Assembly (NCBI RefSeq): GCF_003056335.1
Contig: NZ_PYWA01000005.1
Coordinates: forward strand, 248,001-312,000
DNA from: Paracoccus indicus
GTDB taxonomy: Bacteria > Pseudomonadota > Alphaproteobacteria > Rhodobacterales > Rhodobacteraceae
DNA: 64,000 bases
Direction of reading: 5' to 3'
This document shows, piece after piece, positions 41,539 to 51,770 of this stretch. Within the stretch, counting starts at the first letter, position 1. Every line of letters starts with the position of its first letter. The notes below the pieces were generated by a model. That model was not told the DNA's origin, did no database searches, and was given only the letters and a program-made list of their open reading frames with translations. The position numbers were made by a program, and so were the translations under genes.

Positions 41539-42000
41539 ATGCGTGAATTGCGCCTGAACGGAAAGACCGTCAAGGTCGAGGCCGAAAACGGCACCCCCCT
41601 TCTGTGGGTGATCCGCGACGAGTTGAAGCTGACCGGCACGAAGTTCGGCTGCGGCGTCGCCGCCTGCGGGGCCTGCACCGTGCACCTGGACGGCGAGCCC
41701 ACCCGATCCTGCCAGACCTATGTCGAGGATCTGGACGGGGTCGAGATCACCACCATCGAGGCCATCTCGGGCGACCAGGTCGGCGCGGCGGTCCAGCAGG
41801 CCTGGACGGAACTGGACGTCGTGCAATGCGGATACTGCCAGTCGGGCCAGATCATGTCCGCCGTGGGCCTTCTGACAAGCAATCCCAGTCCGACGGCCGA
41901 GGAAATCGACACGCATATGTGGGGCAATGCCTGCCGCTGTGCCACCTATCAGCGCATCCGCGCGGGCGTGCAGCGCGCCGCCGAAATCCTGGAGGCGTAA
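41539..42000 (+). CDS. iorA: Molybdenum hydroxylase small subunit, 2Fe-2S (IorA type)
   Basis: A 153-residue electron-transfer subunit with two 2Fe-2S clusters: the plant-type site in KFGCGVAACGACTVHL (about 35-50, and the later cysteine in SCQTYVED) and the C-terminal four-helix site in QCGYCQSGQ (about 97-105) and GNACRCATYQR (about 130-140). It passes electrons from the molybdenum subunit encoded next. GAAGGATGAAGAC precedes ATG 41539. It has no signal peptide, so it would be co-exported with the Tat-dependent partner. Confidence 0.92.
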   Translation: MRELRLNGKTVKVEAENGTPLLWVIRDELKLTGTKFGCGVAACGACTVHLDGEPTRSCQTYVEDLDGVEITTIEAISGDQVGAAVQQAWTELDVVQCGYCQSGQIMSAVGLLTSNPSPTAEEIDTHMWGNACRCATYQRIRAGVQRAAEILEA

Positions 42001-42001
42001 G

Positions 42002-44176
42002 ATGACCGTCCGCATGAACCGCCGCGGCTTCATCGCCACGGCCGCAGCCGCCGCAGCCGTCCTCTATGTCGGTATCAGCCCGAATGGCGCATTGGCCGCA
42101 AGCGGTGATGCCACCGCGCTGAACCCCTTCGTGCGCATCGATGCCGATGGCCGTGTCACCGCCATCATCAAGCATTTCGAGATGGGCCAAGGCCCCTCGA
42201 CCGGGCTGACCACACTGATCGCCGAGGAGCTGGGCGTGACGATGGACCAGATCGGGTTCGAATTCGCGCCCTCGGACCCGCAGGTCTACAACAACCTGGC
42301 CTTCGGTCCGATGCAGGGAACGGGCGGTTCGACCGCCATGGCCAATAGCTTCATGCAATACCGCAATGCCGGCGCCGCCGCCCGTCAGGTGCTGATCGAG
42401 GCCGCCGCCGCCGAATGGGACGTCGATGCGGCCGGCCTGGACATCGTGGACGGCCGGATCACCGGCGGCGGCAAATCCGCCCCCATCGCCGATTTCGTCG
42501 CCGCCGCCGCCGCCCTGCCCGCCCCCGCCGAACCGCGCCTGCGCGGGCCCGACGAATGGCGGCTGATCGGCAAGGAGGGCACGGTCAAGCGCAAGGACAC
42601 CCCCGCCAAGATCGACGGCACGGCGCAATTCGCCATGGACATGCAGCTGGACGACCAGCTGGTCGTCGTCATCGTCCACGCCCCGCGCATGGGGGCCACC
42701 GTGGCATCGGTCGATACCAGCGCGGCTGACGGCATGAGCGGGTTTGCGATGGCCAAGCCATTGCCGGACAATTCCGGCGTGGCGGTCTTTGCCGACACCA
42801 CCTGGCAGGCCATTCGGGCGCGCGATGCGATCACGGTCGAATGGGACAATTCGGCGGCGGAAATGCGGTCCTCGGACCAGATCCGTGACGAATTGATCGC
42901 CGCCGTCAGCGACACCAGCACATGGGCGCCCAAGGGCGATCAGGCGCAGGTCGCCGCTGCCGTGGAGGGGGCTGCCAAGGTCATTGACCGGACCTTCTAT
43001 TTCCCGCTGCTGGCCCATGCCCCGATGGAGCCGCTGACCTGCACCATCGAACCCACCGACAATGGCGGCGTCATCCTGCACGACGGCGCGCAATTTCCGA
43101 CCTTCGGCCACATGACCCTGTCGCAGGTGCTGGACCTGCCGATGGAGAAGATCGCCATCCGCACCGTCATGGCGGGCGGGTCCTTCGGGCGGCGGGCGAA
43201 TGCGACCTCGGACTACAACCGCGAATGCGCGATGGCCTTTGCGCTGACCGACCGCAGCCGTCCGGTGAAACTGGTCTGGACGCGTGAAGACGACATCAAG
43301 GGCGGCTATTATCGCCCCGCCTTCGCCCACCGCGTCCGCGTGGGCCTGAACGATCGGGGTGGCATCATCGGGTGGGATCACCGGATCGCGGGCCAGTCGA
43401 TCATGAAGGGCACCTCGATGGAGCAGATGGCCGTGCATGACGGCGTCGATCATTCATCGGTCGAGGGGGTGGCCGATACGCCCTATGCCGTGCCCTCGAT
43501 GTCGGTCGGCTTGTCGGATGTCGAAAAGGCCACCAGCGTCTTGTGGTGGCGGTCGGTGGGCCATTCCCACACGGCCTATGTGATGGAAAGCATGATCGAC
43601 ATGGTCGCGCAGGAAAGCGGTGCCGATCCGCTGGCGCTGCGGCTGTCGATGTTGCCCGGCGAAACACCCGCGCAGACCCGCATGGCGAGCGTCCTGAAGG
43701 CCGTGGCCGATATGGCCGACTGGTCGAACACGGGCGATCGTGCGCTTGGGCTGGCGGTGCATCATTCCTTCGGCAGCTTCGTGGCACAGGTCGCGCAGGT
43801 CTCGGGCGGCAAGGATGCGCCGGTCAGGATCGAGAAGGTCTTTGCCGCCGTCGATTGCGGCATCGCCGTGAACCCCGATGTGATCCGCGCCCAGATCGAG
43901 GGCGGCATCGGCTTTGGCATGGGGCATGCCATGCGCAACCAGATCACCCTGACCGAGGGCGAGGTCGATCAGTTCAACTTCCCCGACTATGAACCGCTGC
44001 GCATCTCCGACATCGGCGCGATCGAGGTTCAGGTCATGGCCTCGGCCGAGGCACCCTCGGGCGTGGGCGAACCGGGCGTGCCGCCTGCGGGTCCGGCGCT
44101 GGCCAATGCCATCGCCCGCGCGGGTGGGCCGCGCGTCACCGAACTGCCTATGATGACACAGGTGGATTTCGCCTGA
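42002..44176 (+). CDS. iorB: Molybdenum hydroxylase large subunit, Tat-exported (IorB type)
   Basis: A 724-residue molybdopterin-binding subunit of the xanthine dehydrogenase superfamily, isoquinoline 1-oxidoreductase branch; the substrate could be another aldehyde or N-heterocycle. The N-terminus MNRRGFIATAAAAAAVLYVG has the Tat twin-arginine motif, so the enzyme is expected in the periplasm and would pass electrons to the respiratory chain. The cofactor regions are FGPMQGTGGSTAMANSF, AGGSFGRRANATSDYN and, near the C-terminus, GVGEPGVPPAGPALA, which holds the catalytic glutamate. No FAD subunit is present, as in other two-subunit members. Confidence 0.9.
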   Translation: MTVRMNRRGFIATAAAAAAVLYVGISPNGALAASGDATALNPFVRIDADGRVTAIIKHFEMGQGPSTGLTTLIAEELGVTMDQIGFEFAPSDPQVYNNLAFGPMQGTGGSTAMANSFMQYRNAGAAARQVLIEAAAAEWDVDAAGLDIVDGRITGGGKSAPIADFVAAAAALPAPAEPRLRGPDEWRLIGKEGTVKRKDTPAKIDGTAQFAMDMQLDDQLVVVIVHAPRMGATVASVDTSAADGMSGFAMAKPLPDNSGVAVFADTTWQAIRARDAITVEWDNSAAEMRSSDQIRDELIAAVSDTSTWAPKGDQAQVAAAVEGAAKVIDRTFYFPLLAHAPMEPLTCTIEPTDNGGVILHDGAQFPTFGHMTLSQVLDLPMEKIAIRTVMAGGSFGRRANATSDYNRECAMAFALTDRSRPVKLVWTREDDIKGGYYRPAFAHRVRVGLNDRGGIIGWDHRIAGQSIMKGTSMEQMAVHDGVDHSSVEGVADTPYAVPSMSVGLSDVEKATSVLWWRSVGHSHTAYVMESMIDMVAQESGADPLALRLSMLPGETPAQTRMASVLKAVADMADWSNTGDRALGLAVHHSFGSFVAQVAQVSGGKDAPVRIEKVFAAVDCGIAVNPDVIRAQIEGGIGFGMGHAMRNQITLTEGEVDQFNFPDYEPLRISDIGAIEVQVMASAEAPSGVGEPGVPPAGPALANAIARAGGPRVTELPMMTQVDFA

Positions 44177-44210
44177 TGGCGATGGCCCGGCGCCCCGCGC
44201 GTCGGGCCGC

Positions 44211-45161
44211 CTAGCCTGCGGCGCGGGTCCGTTCGGTCAGTTGCAGGGGGCGCGGCGGTTCGATCACATGGCCGGTGACCTGGTTCCGCCCCGTCCTCTT
44301 GCCCTGATACAGCATCGCATCCGCGGTCGAGATCCACAGTTCCATCGACAGATCGGCGGCGCTGCGTCCCGTGGCGACACCCACGCTGATGGTGACGACG
44401 GGGCTGACGGCCGACCCCTTGTGGGGGATGCCCAGATCCTCGATCGCGCTGCGGATCTGTTCGGCGACATCCAGCGCGCCGTCGTGATCGGTGCGCGGCA
44501 GGATGCAGGCGAATTCCTCGCCTCCATATCGCAGGCAGACGTCGTCGCTGCGCCGCATGGCACCCTGCAGGGCATGGGCCACCCGGCGCAGGCAGCTGTC
44601 GCCTTCCAGATGGCCGTAGATATCATTGAACTGCTTGAAGAAATCGATGTCCAACATGATGAAGGACAGCCATTCGCCCTGTGCGGACAGGTGATGCAGC
44701 TGCGACTGCAGCAGCTCCTCCAGCAGGCGGCGGTTGCCAAGGCCCGTCAGCGCGTCGGTGGTTGCCAATGCCGAGAGCTGATCGCGCATGCGCTTCAGCT
44801 CGATATGGTTGCCGACGCGGCTGCGCAGCTTGATCGGCTGGATGGGCTTGGTGACATAATCGACGGCGCCGGCCTCGAAGCCGCGTTCCTCGTCCTCGGG
44901 CTCGTTCAGGCCGGTGGTGAAGATCACCGGCACCGTGCAAAGCACCGGGTCCTTCTTCAGCTGTCGGCAGACGGCATAGCCGTCCATTCCCGGCATGATG
45001 ATGTCCAGCAGGATCAGGTCCGGCCGCGCGTTCATGGCCACCTGCAGCGCATCGGGACCGGACCTGGCAAAGCAGATCTCGTAGTCGTCCTCCAGCACGG
45101 CGGCCATCATCTCGATATTGGCGATCTCGTCGTCGACGATCATGATGACGGGTCGGCTCAT
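44211..45161 (-). CDS. PleD-like response regulator with diguanylate cyclase domain
   Basis: A 316-residue protein that should make cyclic di-GMP when phosphorylated. The receiver has phospho-acceptor Asp53 in [13 protein letters not shown], with IVDDE at 8-12 and DYVTKP at 101-106. The GGDEF domain is intact: GGEEF at 213-217 and an inhibitory RxxD site at 204-207. Only one receiver is present, whereas Caulobacter PleD has two. Its ATG overlaps the upstream hybrid kinase gene (ATGA), the likely phosphate source. Confidence 0.93.
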   Translation of the reverse strand: MSRPVIMIVDDEIANIEMMAAVLEDDYEICFARSGPDALQVAMNARPDLILLDIIMPGMDGYAVCRQLKKDPVLCTVPVIFTTGLNEPEDEERGFEAGAVDYVTKPIQPIKLRSRVGNHIELKRMRDQLSALATTDALTGLGNRRLLEELLQSQLHHLSAQGEWLSFIMLDIDFFKQFNDIYGHLEGDSCLRRVAHALQGAMRRSDDVCLRYGGEEFACILPRTDHDGALDVAEQIRSAIEDLGIPHKGSAVSPVVTISVGVATGRSAADLSMELWISTADAMLYQGKRTGRNQVTGHVIEPPRPLQLTERTRAAG

Positions 45162-47956
45162 GTCGCGGCCCCTTTCCTGTCGGTGCGCGGATCGGGCTGC
45201 ATCTGGTCCAGCAGCAGGGCGGCGCGGGGGTAGTCCAGCTGCGACAGCGCATCCAGCAGCGGATGTTCGGCCCGCGCCTCGGCGCCCAGGCCCAAGGCAT
45301 CGGCCAGCGCGTGAAATCCGCTGCGCGCCGACAGGCTGCGCCGGCGGATCTGGTCGCGCAGCGTCGCGATGGCGGGTTCAGCACCAGCCGTGGCCGGGGC
45401 CAGGGGCGTGGGGGCGACCGATGGCGCATCAAGGCTGCGGGCGGCGGCGATGGCCGGGATCAGCGCCTGCGACAGTTGCGCGATCATCCCGCGGGCTTCG
45501 GGGGCCTCGCCCCGATTCAGCGCCGCCTCGATCCGGCCCGCGAGGTCCGGGATGGATGGCAGCCCAAGCGAGCCCGCGACGCTTTTCAGCGTGTGTGCGC
45601 TGATGCTGGCCTCATCCGTGGCACCGCGGTCGATCATCTGATCCATCCGCGCCCCGACGTCGTCATAGGTTCGGCCGAATTCGACGATCAGCCGGTGCAG
45701 AAGTGCCGCCTTGCCGTTCATCCGGTTCAATGCCGCATCCAGATCGAAGGGAGGCAGGGCCACTGGCAATGCGCCCTTGGACGGTGCGGGCGCTGTGATC
45801 GGGGCAAGGGTGGGCAGCCATTTCGTCAGGGTCGCGATCAGCAGCGTCGGGTCGATCGGCTTCGAGAGGTGATCGTTCATCCCCGCCCCCAGGCAACGCT
45901 GGCGTTCCTCGTCATAGGCATGGGCGGTCAGCGCGATGATCGGCAAGTCGGTGGCAGAGATCGCCTGGCGGATGCGCCGGGTCGCCTCGACACCGTCCAT
46001 GCGCGGCATCTGCACATCCATCAGCACAGCCGCGTAATCCGAGCCGCCGTTCAGGACCTTCTGGCAGGCGATGATCCCGTCATCCGCAACATCGACCTGC
46101 AGACCGGCGTCGGACAGCAGTTCGGTGGCGATCTCCTGGTTGATGGGGTTGTCCTCGACCAGCAGGATGCGGTGGCCCTTCAAGCCGCCCGGCAGTGCGG
46201 GCAAGGGTGGCAGCGGAGCAGACGACACCACCCGACCCGACGTACCGGGGAACAGGTGGTTCAGCGTCTCCAGCAGATGATGCGGGTCCAAGGGCTTGCG
46301 CAGCACGCCGCTGATGGCATGGCGATCGTCATCCTGGATCATGTCGTCGATGCAATAGGCGGTGACCATCAGCGTGATGGGCATCAGCGCCAGCTGCGTG
46401 CTGTTGCGCATGGCCCGCACGGTCTGCAAGCCGTCCATGCCGGGCATCTTCCAGTCCAGCAGCACCAGATCGTATGGGCGCCCCGCGACGGCTTCGCGTT
46501 CCAGCAGGGCCAGCGCCTCGGAGCCCGAGGACACCAGATCGCCCGTCAGCCTCCAGCGGTTCAGCAGCTCCTGGATGATGTCGCGCGATGCGGGGTTGTC
46601 GTCGGCCACCAGGATGCGCAGCGCGCGCAGGGCCGCATGGGGATGGGCCACAGCCTGCGCATTGGCCGAGGCCAGCAGCCACACCCGGAAGGTGAAGACG
46701 CTGCCGATGTCGGGCATGCTATCCACGGTGATCGCGCCGCCCATCTGTTCCACGATCTGCCGACAGATCGCCAGCCCCAGCCCCGTCCCGCCGAAGCGTC
46801 GCGTGGTCGAGCTGTCGGCCTGGGTGAAGGATGCGAACAGCTTGCCCTGCTGTTCGGGGGTCATGCCGATGCCGCTGTCGCTGACGGCGCATTCGATGCA
46901 GATGCGGTCGCCATCGCGTTCCGCCAGCCGCACCGCGACCGAGACGCGCCCCTCCTCGGTGAACTTGATGGCATTGTTCAGCAGGTTCAGGACCACCTGG
47001 TTCAGGCGCAACTCGTCCCCCGTCACCAGCGTCGGCACATCATCGGCAATGCGCATGCGGATGGTCAGGTTGCGGGCATGGGCGCTTTCGGCGACCAGCT
47101 GCACCTGACCCGAGATCGCCGCCCGCAGGTCGAAATCGCGCGATTCCAGTTCCAGGTTGCCGGATTCGTTCTTCGAAAAATCCAGGATGTCGTTGATCTG
47201 GCGCAGCAGCGACACGCCCGCGCTGTTCAGCTTGGTCACGTGATCGCGCTGGCGCGGCTGCAGGTCGCTGCGCTGCAACAGGTGGCTGAAGCCCAGGATC
47301 GCGTTGATCGGGGTGCGGATCTCATGGCTGACATTGGCCAGGAACATGCTTTTGGTGCGGATGGATTCCTCGGCGACGCGGTTGCGTTCCTCAAGCGCCA
47401 GGCTGCGGGCGACCAGCTCGTCGCTCATGACGCGGATGCGGGCGAAGGCGGTGCGGACCTTGTCGGTGACCCAGATCAGCACCGACATCTGGAACAGCAC
47501 GATGGCCGCATGCAGCAACACGCGGGCCAGTTCGCCCTCGCCCGGGAAGACGGCGGCGGGCAGGACGTAAAGCAGCAGCAGATGGTGGATGGCGATGCCC
47601 GAGGCCGCCAGCACCAGCGCGCTGCGATCGAACCAGGCGATGTTCAGCGCCATGACCGCAAAAAAATACATGTGCATGTCCATCTGCCAGGGATGGCCCG
47701 CAAACAGCACCAGCAGGAAGGCCGGTTCCCCGATCAGCGCGATCCCCGCCAAATTGCGCGAGATGCGCACGTTGCCGAAACGCCGCCACGTCAGGTGATA
47801 GAGCCCCGCCAGCGCCGCCCCCCAGGCCGTGGCCTGCCAGACGGGCATGACGTGGTTCCATGCCGCCGCCGCCGCCAGCACGGGCACATGCGCCCACAGC
47901 AGCCAGACAAGCATACCGCCAAAGCGTTCGCGCAGGATCTGGATCTCATCAGTCAT
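45158..47956 (-). CDS. Hybrid sensor histidine kinase with two receivers and an HPt domain
   Basis: A 932-residue multistep phosphorelay protein. Residues 15-165 form a membrane domain of about six helices containing [12 protein letters not shown] (His88-Phe99), the HH pair at 124-125 and His149. A coiled-coil linker follows, then the kinase with phospho-acceptor His211 in [17 protein letters not shown] boxes [16 protein letters not shown] and GTGLGLAI, receiver 1 (Asp501), receiver 2 (Asp647) and an HPt domain with His788 in [12 protein letters not shown]. The chain from His211 to His788 is complete, so phosphate could pass to the coupled PleD-like protein. It overlaps both neighbours by 4 bases. 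Confidence 0.93.
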   Translation of the reverse strand: MTDEIQILRERFGGMLVWLLWAHVPVLAAAAAWNHVMPVWQATAWGAALAGLYHLTWRRFGNVRISRNLAGIALIGEPAFLLVLFAGHPWQMDMHMYFFAVMALNIAWFDRSALVLAASGIAIHHLLLLYVLPAAVFPGEGELARVLLHAAIVLFQMSVLIWVTDKVRTAFARIRVMSDELVARSLALEERNRVAEESIRTKSMFLANVSHEIRTPINAILGFSHLLQRSDLQPRQRDHVTKLNSAGVSLLRQINDILDFSKNESGNLELESRDFDLRAAISGQVQLVAESAHARNLTIRMRIADDVPTLVTGDELRLNQVVLNLLNNAIKFTEEGRVSVAVRLAERDGDRICIECAVSDSGIGMTPEQQGKLFASFTQADSSTTRRFGGTGLGLAICRQIVEQMGGAITVDSMPDIGSVFTFRVWLLASANAQAVAHPHAALRALRILVADDNPASRDIIQELLNRWRLTGDLVSSGSEALALLEREAVAGRPYDLVLLDWKMPGMDGLQTVRAMRNSTQLALMPITLMVTAYCIDDMIQDDDRHAISGVLRKPLDPHHLLETLNHLFPGTSGRVVSSAPLPPLPALPGGLKGHRILLVEDNPINQEIATELLSDAGLQVDVADDGIIACQKVLNGGSDYAAVLMDVQMPRMDGVEATRRIRQAISATDLPIIALTAHAYDEERQRCLGAGMNDHLSKPIDPTLLIATLTKWLPTLAPITAPAPSKGALPVALPPFDLDAALNRMNGKAALLHRLIVEFGRTYDDVGARMDQMIDRGATDEASISAHTLKSVAGSLGLPSIPDLAGRIEAALNRGEAPEARGMIAQLSQALIPAIAAARSLDAPSVAPTPLAPATAGAEPAIATLRDQIRRRSLSARSGFHALADALGLGAEARAEHPLLDALSQLDYPRAALLLDQMQPDPRTDRKGAAT

Positions 47957-48324
47957 GGGCGGGCCCCCCGTTCATCGGTGAAGCAGCCCAGCAGCCGCGA
48001 CGAGGGCAGCACCGCCCAAGCCCCCTGTGCTTTCAGGGCATCGCGGAAATCCGGATCCTCGGATGCGGCGATGGCGATGCCGCGCAGCCCGCCCAGACCC
48101 ACGACGCCGCCCCCCGCGCGATAGACGAGGTCGGTCAGCCGCGCGCCCCCTGCCCCCGGTGCCAGCACCAGATACTGTCCCTGCACCGGCGAAACGGCCA
48201 GCGTCGCCACCGCCAATGCCACGACCCCGGCCAGCAGCAGCGCCAGCGCGGGGGCGAAGTCCATCCAACCGGCCGAAGGTTCGTCCAAGGGGTCCGTCGC
48301 GGAGCCGTTGCGTAGATTCGACAT
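47953..48324 (-). CDS. Small membrane-anchored protein of unknown function, coupled to the hybrid kinase
   Basis: A 123-residue protein I do not recognise. One membrane helix ([21 protein letters not shown], about 23-43) follows a short acidic cytoplasmic start. The remainder, with a Gly-rich stretch [19 protein letters not shown] (about 82-100) and [19 protein letters not shown], is probably periplasmic. It is the first gene of the operon and its stop overlaps the kinase ATG (ATGA), so it may be a sensory partner or modulator of the kinase. This is inferred from position only. Confidence 0.65.
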   Translation of the reverse strand: MSNLRNGSATDPLDEPSAGWMDFAPALALLLAGVVALAVATLAVSPVQGQYLVLAPGAGGARLTDLVYRAGGGVVGLGGLRGIAIAASEDPDFRDALKAQGAWAVLPSSRLLGCFTDERGARP

Positions 48325-48428
48325 GTCACGTCCCTGCTGCTGCGTTATGTGCAGTCTAGTGTCGGGGACTGTCGGATGTCTTAACGCGCGCCCTTTCGGA
48401 AGCCGAAGAACGCTGACGTTTCAATTCA

Positions 48429-48452
48429 AATGCCACCTAAAGTTGTGGCATT
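48429..48452. repeat. 8-base inverted repeat at the end of the chain-length gene
   Basis: AATGCCAC (48429-48436) and GTGGCATT (48445-48452) with an 8-base loop, touching the stop codon of the chain-length gene. The minus-strand sequence after it (TTTGAATTG) is only weakly T-rich, so it is at best a poor terminator. Confidence 0.4.
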
Positions 48453-50593
48453 CAGCCCAGGGGATGGACCTTGGCCCGGCCTGCCTGCACCCGCGACAGC
48501 TGCGCGGCCAGGGGGGCGTCGCGGAAACCGCTGCGGGCATGGCGGCGCAGGTTCACGCCCACCAGCGCCATCAGCACGCGCGCATCGCTGGCCGCGATCA
48601 GACGCTCGGCCGACAGGCGAACCAAGTGGCGCGGCGTGCGCCCCCAGGTCGCGACCAGAAGCGACCGCGCCGTCATCACCGCCAGTTGAAGCGTCACCCC
48701 CGACGACAGCGCGGCGGGTGCATCGAAGATGACGATGCTGTCGCTGTGACTGCCGTGGTCCATGAGCGACCTGATGCGATCGGCCAGGGGCGGGTTGGGA
48801 CCGATGCCGATGTCGTCCAGTCGCACCAGCCGCAGCATGGTGCCATCATCCTTGGGGGCGTGCTGCACGGGTTCGGGCAGCCCTGTGGCGGGGTGGCAAT
48901 CGACCAGCAGCACCCGCCGTCCCATCGCGTTCAGCCCAAGCGCCAGCGCCGAGGCGGTCACCGTGGCATCGCCCTCGCGCCCTGCCGGACAGACGAGGAT
49001 GCTGAGCGGGATCGCCCCGCGCGACTGCGACTGGATCATCACCAGCATCGAGCGCAGGGCGTTCGCGAAGGGATGCTGGGGCTCGCGGCGGATCAGGCGG
49101 GTCAGGTTGCGCGCCTCGCGCCGGCGCAGACGGGGCAGCATGCCGACGGGCACGGTGTCGGGGGTCATGCGCAGCTGGTCGCCGCTGCGGGTGCTGCGGT
49201 CCATCAGCTCGGACAGGCCCACGACCATCAGCGCCGCGAAACCCGCCAGCACGATCGTCACCGCCAGATAGACCTTGCGCCCGCGCCCCTGCGGGGCCAG
49301 CGGCGGGGTAGCGGGCGACAGGACCTCGACCTTGACGGCGGGGACGTCGGCATCCTCGCGCAGGGCGCGCTGCCGGTTCTGCAGGCGGGCCAGGGCCTCG
49401 GCCTCGGCTGCGACGCCGCGCAGCATGTCGGCAAGCTCCAGCTCGGCCAGGTTGCGTTGCGACAGCCCGCCCTGCGCCTGTTCCAGCTGTTCCTGCACCG
49501 CCTCCAGGTCCGCCCGGTTCGCCTGAAGCGCCGCCTGGACCGAGGTGCCATAGACCTGCGCCGCGCGCCTGATCTGGTCGCGGGTGGTGGCGATGCGTTC
49601 CTCGGTCAGGTCGATGCCGCCGTATTGCGCGCCGTATTTCGCCTGCCGTTCGGCCAGGGCGTGCTGCTGTTCCTGCAACCCGTCGCGCAGGGCGGTCAGG
49701 CTTTCGGGCTCCCCCGGCAGCGGCACCAGCGGCATGCGGTCGGTGTCGGGGATCATCGCCAGCGTCGCCGAAAGCGCCGCCTGCTGTTGTTCCAGCTGGT
49801 CGCGGCGCGATGTCAGCGCGATGATCGTCTGGCTGCTGGACGATCCCCCCGGCGTGGCCGTCAGCCGGTTCAGGCGCTGGAACTCGCGCGCGCGCGCCAA
49901 TTCGTCATCATAGGCCTGCTGCTGACGCGCGATGCGCGGGCCCAGCCATTCCAGCCGGGTCTGCAGCTGGTCGCGCTGCAGGGCGTTGCGCTGTTCGACA
50001 TAGGTCTGCACGGTCAGATTGGCGATATCGGCGGCGCGCTGCGGATCGCCCGCCTTGAACGCCAACCCCACGACATCGGGCGCCCCCTCGCGCCGCACCC
50101 ACAAACGCGAGGCGAAGGCGTTCAGCCGCTGTTCGGTCGGGTCCTGGACGGCGGGGGCATCGGGCTGGGGCGTCCCGATCCATCCGCGCAGCCGCGTGAC
50201 CATGCGGCTGGCAAGGCCCGGTTGCGCGGGGGCCAGTTCGGGCGTCTGCGGCAGGTCCAGCCGGTCGATCACCGCCTGGATGTTCTGGCGCGAGGTCATG
50301 CGCTCCAGCTCGGTCTCAAGATTGAATTCCGTGGTTTCGTCGCGGGGCAGGTAATCGGGCTGGGTCATGATCAGCCGGGTGCTGGCCACATAATCCTTGG
50401 GCATGGCCATGATCAGCGGCACGGCGGCCGCCGTCAGCGTGATGGTGATGGCCGTGATGGGCAGCATGCGCCGCCGGATCAAACCGAAAAGCGCGGTCCA
50501 TTCGATGGCGACGCCGTCCCCTTGGTCCTGCGCCGCGGCCTGCCGCGCACGGGCCCCTTCGGTACGGATTCGCGTGGGAAACTGATCGTTCAT
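48452..50593 (-). CDS. Polysaccharide chain-length/co-polymerase protein with degenerate tyrosine-kinase-like domain
   Basis: A 713-residue Wzc/GumC-type inner-membrane protein that should control export or polymer length. Helix 1 (about 44-64) and helix 2 (about 442-461) enclose a long periplasmic coiled-coil domain (200-400) that ends in the Pro-rich VLSPATPPLAP motif. The cytoplasmic part (500-713) resembles bacterial tyrosine kinases, but Walker A is CPAGREGDAT (535-544), with Asp in place of the lysine, Walker A' is LLVDCHP (562-568), and no tyrosine-rich tail exists. Kinase activity is therefore unlikely. ATG 50593 overlaps the next glycosyltransferase stop (ATGA). Confidence 0.85.
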   Translation of the reverse strand: MNDQFPTRIRTEGARARQAAAQDQGDGVAIEWTALFGLIRRRMLPITAITITLTAAAVPLIMAMPKDYVASTRLIMTQPDYLPRDETTEFNLETELERMTSRQNIQAVIDRLDLPQTPELAPAQPGLASRMVTRLRGWIGTPQPDAPAVQDPTEQRLNAFASRLWVRREGAPDVVGLAFKAGDPQRAADIANLTVQTYVEQRNALQRDQLQTRLEWLGPRIARQQQAYDDELARAREFQRLNRLTATPGGSSSSQTIIALTSRRDQLEQQQAALSATLAMIPDTDRMPLVPLPGEPESLTALRDGLQEQQHALAERQAKYGAQYGGIDLTEERIATTRDQIRRAAQVYGTSVQAALQANRADLEAVQEQLEQAQGGLSQRNLAELELADMLRGVAAEAEALARLQNRQRALREDADVPAVKVEVLSPATPPLAPQGRGRKVYLAVTIVLAGFAALMVVGLSELMDRSTRSGDQLRMTPDTVPVGMLPRLRRREARNLTRLIRREPQHPFANALRSMLVMIQSQSRGAIPLSILVCPAGREGDATVTASALALGLNAMGRRVLLVDCHPATGLPEPVQHAPKDDGTMLRLVRLDDIGIGPNPPLADRIRSLMDHGSHSDSIVIFDAPAALSSGVTLQLAVMTARSLLVATWGRTPRHLVRLSAERLIAASDARVLMALVGVNLRRHARSGFRDAPLAAQLSRVQAGRAKVHPLG

Positions 50594-51714
50594 GCCAACT
50601 CTCGCTTGGGTAGGGGGCGGGCCGCAAGATCGCCGTGCAGGTCCGACAGGCGGGCGACATAACCGCCGATCTCCATCCGGGACAGGAACAGCGCCCGCCC
50701 CGCATCGGCCAGCCGCTGTCGCAGCGCGGGGTCCGCGATCAGCCGGGCCAACGTATCGGCCAAGGCGTCCGCATCGCCGACGGGCACGAACAGGCAGGTC
50801 CGGTCGTGGGTCAGCACTTCGTCGTGGGCGCCGACGCGGGTGGTGACGACGGCCATGCGATGGGCCAGCCCCTCGATCACGGCCATGGCCATCCCTTCGG
50901 CATGCGAGGGCAGCACGAGGATGTCGCCTTCGTCGCACAGGGCGCGGGCGCGGGCTTGGTCGATCCAGCCGGGGATCTGCACGCGACCCGCCAGCCCCAG
51001 GTCGGCGACCTGCGCCCGGATGTCGTCCAGCGGGCCATCTCCGGCCAGCGTCGCGACCCATGGCAGGTCACGCAACTGCGCCAGCGCCGACAGCAGCTCC
51101 GGCACGCCCTTGCGCGCGCCCAGCTGTCCCAGAAAGACGATGCGGCATGGTCCACCCGAGGGCGCGCTTGCCTGCGGGTGCGGGTCGGGGACGCAGTTGC
51201 GCAGCACCGTGATGCGATCCGGGGCGACGCCCAGCAGGTCGCGGACGGTGGCCTGATCACGCCCGCCCAGCACGATGACGCGCTGCGCCCGGCGGAACAT
51301 GCGGCGGATTGCGGCCTGTTGCCACTGGGGGCGGCGGGCCAGATCGGCGGCATAGTCGAAGTCGTGCAGATGCAGCACATGCCCCTGCCCCAGCAGGCGC
51401 GCGACCTGCGACAGGATCAGCTTGCGCGCGGTGCTGCCCCGCCCCGCGACATGCAGGTGCTGCAGCCGGTCGCGGCCCGCGATCCTGTCGCCGATCATCG
51501 CAAGGATCGCCCCCGCCAGCATCACCCCCGACCGCAGGGGCCGGAACCGCATCCCGCGCGTGTCCTGCACGCGGTGGCGATAGGGCGCGGGATCGGCCTG
51601 GATCACATAGCCCGCCAGCCGCCCGATGCCGCCGCCATGTTCGCAGCCGCCCGCGATATGGTGGCGCACGATGCAGGGGCTGCGACCCTGTCCGGGCTGG
51701 TCTGAACGGGTCAT
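50590..51714 (-). CDS. Glycosyltransferase family 4
   Basis: A 374-residue GT-B fold enzyme. The C-terminal donor domain holds IVFLGQLGARKGVPELLSAL (about 191-210), LAGDGPLDDIRAQVADLG and the E-x7-E type motif SHAEGMAMAVIEGLAHRMAVV with the two glutamates. The acceptor half is short and contains HLHDFDYAADLARR. Donor and acceptor sugars are unknown. Start ATG 51714 has ACAGGATGA upstream. It is coupled to the chain-length gene. Confidence 0.85.
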   Translation of the reverse strand: MTRSDQPGQGRSPCIVRHHIAGGCEHGGGIGRLAGYVIQADPAPYRHRVQDTRGMRFRPLRSGVMLAGAILAMIGDRIAGRDRLQHLHVAGRGSTARKLILSQVARLLGQGHVLHLHDFDYAADLARRPQWQQAAIRRMFRRAQRVIVLGGRDQATVRDLLGVAPDRITVLRNCVPDPHPQASAPSGGPCRIVFLGQLGARKGVPELLSALAQLRDLPWVATLAGDGPLDDIRAQVADLGLAGRVQIPGWIDQARARALCDEGDILVLPSHAEGMAMAVIEGLAHRMAVVTTRVGAHDEVLTHDRTCLFVPVGDADALADTLARLIADPALRQRLADAGRALFLSRMEIGGYVARLSDLHGDLAARPLPKRELA

Positions 51715-51770
51715 CTGGTCATCCTGTCGCGTTGAGCCTGAACAATCATGGGGCCCGGGGCCTATCGGAC

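Noticed and set aside
44177..44210. GC-rich dyad between iorB and the diguanylate cyclase gene as a terminator
   Set aside because: Pairing is imperfect and there is no T tract on either strand.
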